The translations under genes were made by a program, and so were the position numbers. From UMGS1590 sp963558655 (GTDB taxonomy: Bacteria; Bacillota; Peptococcia; Peptococcales; Peptococcaceae), in the NCBI GenBank assembly GCA_963558655.1, contig CAUWHJ010000009.1:1-64000 (forward strand): 64,000 bases of DNA, in the 5' to 3' direction. Below are positions 62,596 to 64,000 of this stretch, piece after piece (the stretch's first letter is position 1; every line of letters begins with the position of its first letter). Under the pieces are notes generated by a model. The model saw only the letters and a list, made by a program, of their open reading frames with translations. It ran no database searches and was not told the DNA's origin.

Positions 62596-64000
62596 TCATT
62601 CCAAAAATAACGACGCCTGCTGTCCGTTCTTGTCACGCTCTGCAAGATACCTTTCCGCTAAAGGCAAATCGCCAACATACGCTTCTGGACCATTGGCGCC
62701 TTTTTGTGTTGTTTCGCTGCCTTTTCCCAAAATGAGCACAACCGTGCCCGGTGGCGCCGAAAGCAGCGCATCACGAATCCCCACCTCGCGTTCAGCCAAT
62801 GAAACCGTTGGCACAGGTTGCACATAGGAACGCTCTATCTCAGCGTTAATATCCAGCACATTTTCTTTCGCCGGATCGTCCGGAACAAGATAAACTCTTT
62901 CCGCTTCCGTGCTAACAATACGTCCCAAGTCTGCACGTCGGCTTTGCGCTTTGTTACCCGTTGTGCCAAAAACAAACCACAATGGCGCACCTGCAAATTC
63001 CACATGAACAGTCTCTATCACCTTGCGGAAGCTGATGTCGTTATGGGCATAATCAATAATCGCTGTAACGCCATCGGCACTATGGCGATATACCATGTGG
63101 CCGGCAAAATGCACCTGTGCCAACACCTGCTGAATGGTCTCTACAGCTACACCAAGTTGGTGCGCCACAGCAGCTGCAGCAAGTGCGTTTTCAACATTAA
63201 AAATACCCTTCATTGCTGTGCTCAAACGATGGCAATCTGTCTCCGTGCAAAAATCAAACGCCATGCCATCTTTGTCACTTTCAATATGCTCTGCATGATA
63301 CATAGCGGGAGCTTCTATGGCAAAGGTGGTTACTTCCGCACATTGTGCGGCTGCCGCTTGAATGTCTGAAAGACGATCGCTGTTAAGATTGATATACGCA
63401 TGGTCCGTCACAGCAAAAAGCATACGTTTGCTTGCAAAGTAATCTTCAAAGTCCGGATGTTCAATATCGCTGATATGATCTGGCGCAATGTTGAGAAAAA
63501 TACCTTCATTAAAATGAATACCGCCCACACGATGGTATTTTAAGGCTTGACTTGAGACTTCAACAATCATGGTTTTCAAGCCACTCTCTACGGCATTGTC
63601 AAGGTTGCGGTAAAGATCAACATTTTCAGGTGTTGTCAATTTAGCCGGTGCATCAACCTTGCCATCGAAAACGCGGGTCGATGATGTCAATCCTACTGGC
63701 GGCAATCCTTTACGCGCAGCGTCTGCATCAAGAATATTTTTTAACAACGTTACCGTGGTGGATTTTCCCTTGGTTCCCGTCACACCAATCATATGTAGTT
63801 TTTTCCAAGGCGATTCAAAAAACACATCCGCAGCCACCGCAAGCGCACGCCGAATATCGCTGACAATAAGTGCTGTCAGCGATTCACCTTCGTCAAAAGG
63901 ACGTACTGCCAAATAGGCGACAGCGCCGGCGTCTTTTGCTTTGGTAATATAGGCCGGCTCAAAGGTTGCACCCTTGCAAAGGAACAGGCTGCCTTGACAA
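62596..64000 (-). CDS. murE: MurE-type Mur ligase (UDP-MurNAc-tripeptide synthetase), 5' end outside
   Basis: The frame is open to the window edge, so the start is missing (GSLFLCKGATF is near the usual N-terminal domain). Visible motifs are the ATP loop GVTGTKGKSTT, TTPENVDLYRNL, EVSSQALKYHRV, the DHISDI histidine, NVENALAAAA and the late domain with VPDDPAKEN. MurE enzymes that add meso-DAP have DNPR at that point; DDPA, like DNPA of lysine-adding enzymes, suggests a different third residue or a paralogue. It precedes argS on the same strand. Confidence 0.88.
   Translation of the reverse strand, partial: CQGSLFLCKGATFEPAYITKAKDAGAVAYLAVRPFDEGESLTALIVSDIRRALAVAADVFFESPWKKLHMIGVTGTKGKSTTVTLLKNILDADAARKGLPPVGLTSSTRVFDGKVDAPAKLTTPENVDLYRNLDNAVESGLKTMIVEVSSQALKYHRVGGIHFNEGIFLNIAPDHISDIEHPDFEDYFASKRMLFAVTDHAYINLNSDRLSDIQAAAAQCAEVTTFAIEAPAMYHAEHIESDKDGMAFDFCTETDCHRLSTAMKGIFNVENALAAAAVAHQLGVAVETIQQVLAQVHFAGHMVYRHSADGVTAIIDYAHNDISFRKVIETVHVEFAGAPLWFVFGTTGNKAQSRRADLGRIVSTEAERVYLVPDDPAKENVLDINAEIERSYVQPVPTVSLAEREVGIRDALLSAPPGTVVLILGKGSETTQKGANGPEAYVGDLPLAERYLAERDKNGQQASLFLE

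Noticed and set aside
1..64000. CRISPR array, prophage or insertion sequence
   Set aside because: No regularly spaced direct repeats, no transposase or integrase motifs and no phage structural genes were seen on either strand.

Overview
The window is a compact chromosomal segment of an anaerobic, low-to-moderate GC member of the Bacillota. A Negativicutes-type organism (Veillonella/Dialister/Megasphaera-like) fits best, but this is an inference from gene order and family resemblance. Supporting signs are the tig-clpP-clpX-lon-engB block, the RelQ-type alarmone synthetase, DUF1836 and CpXC proteins, an L-box lysine riboswitch and a Gram-positive-type pyrG attenuator, together with type IV pilus genes (pilT, pilD). 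Almost all genes lie on the minus strand. No insertion sequence, prophage, rRNA or CRISPR array was seen.

Layout from left to right. 1-3.0 kb is a small accessory zone: a YkvA-like peptide, a YccF protein, two convergent genes that are both truncated at one junction near 1128, a LysR regulator, and a Cro/CI-type regulator with twin operator-like palindromes. 3.0-7.4 kb is ruvC-ruvA-ruvB-queA-tgt. 7.5-13.8 kb is tig-clpP-clpX-(terminator)-lon-engB. 13.9-16.5 kb holds nine tRNA genes (Gly, Leu on the minus strand; Pro, Pro, Gly, Arg, His, Gln, Lys on the plus strand) around a CpXC gene and an alarmone synthetase. 16.6-24.8 kb has a KamA-family radical SAM gene, the L-box-controlled dapB-asd operon, a hydrolase, trmL, a sirtuin, pyrG behind a probable CTP-sensing attenuator, and a DUF4241 gene. 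24.8-29.9 kb is the glycolytic run pgk-tpiA-gpmI-eno-secG. 30-39.9 kb has pilT/pilD (divergent), an unknown 198-residue protein, an aminotransferase, dnaB, a glyoxalase-like gene, a Tritrichomonas-like guaB, a metallo-beta-lactamase gene with one nonsense codon, and a DUF1836 gene. 40-46.8 kb is the phosphate regulon pstSCAB-phoU-phoP-phoR behind a Pho-box-like promoter. 57.9-64 kb returns to housekeeping: nitroreductase, DUF6472, glpX, fba, argS and a partial murE-type ligase.

The most unusual region is 47.1-57.7 kb. A LytTR response regulator and a GHKL kinase (interrupted by one amber codon) precede four tightly packed genes: two paralogous 795-residue proteins that fuse two tandem extracytoplasmic sensor-like modules to an MFS transporter, an 842-residue protein with an alanine-racemase-like N-terminal half and an unrecognised C-terminal half, and a TrpX-type substrate-binding lipoprotein with no ABC permease or ATPase nearby. 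I read this as an uncharacterised sensing/transport/racemase locus, possibly handling an amino acid or a D-amino acid.
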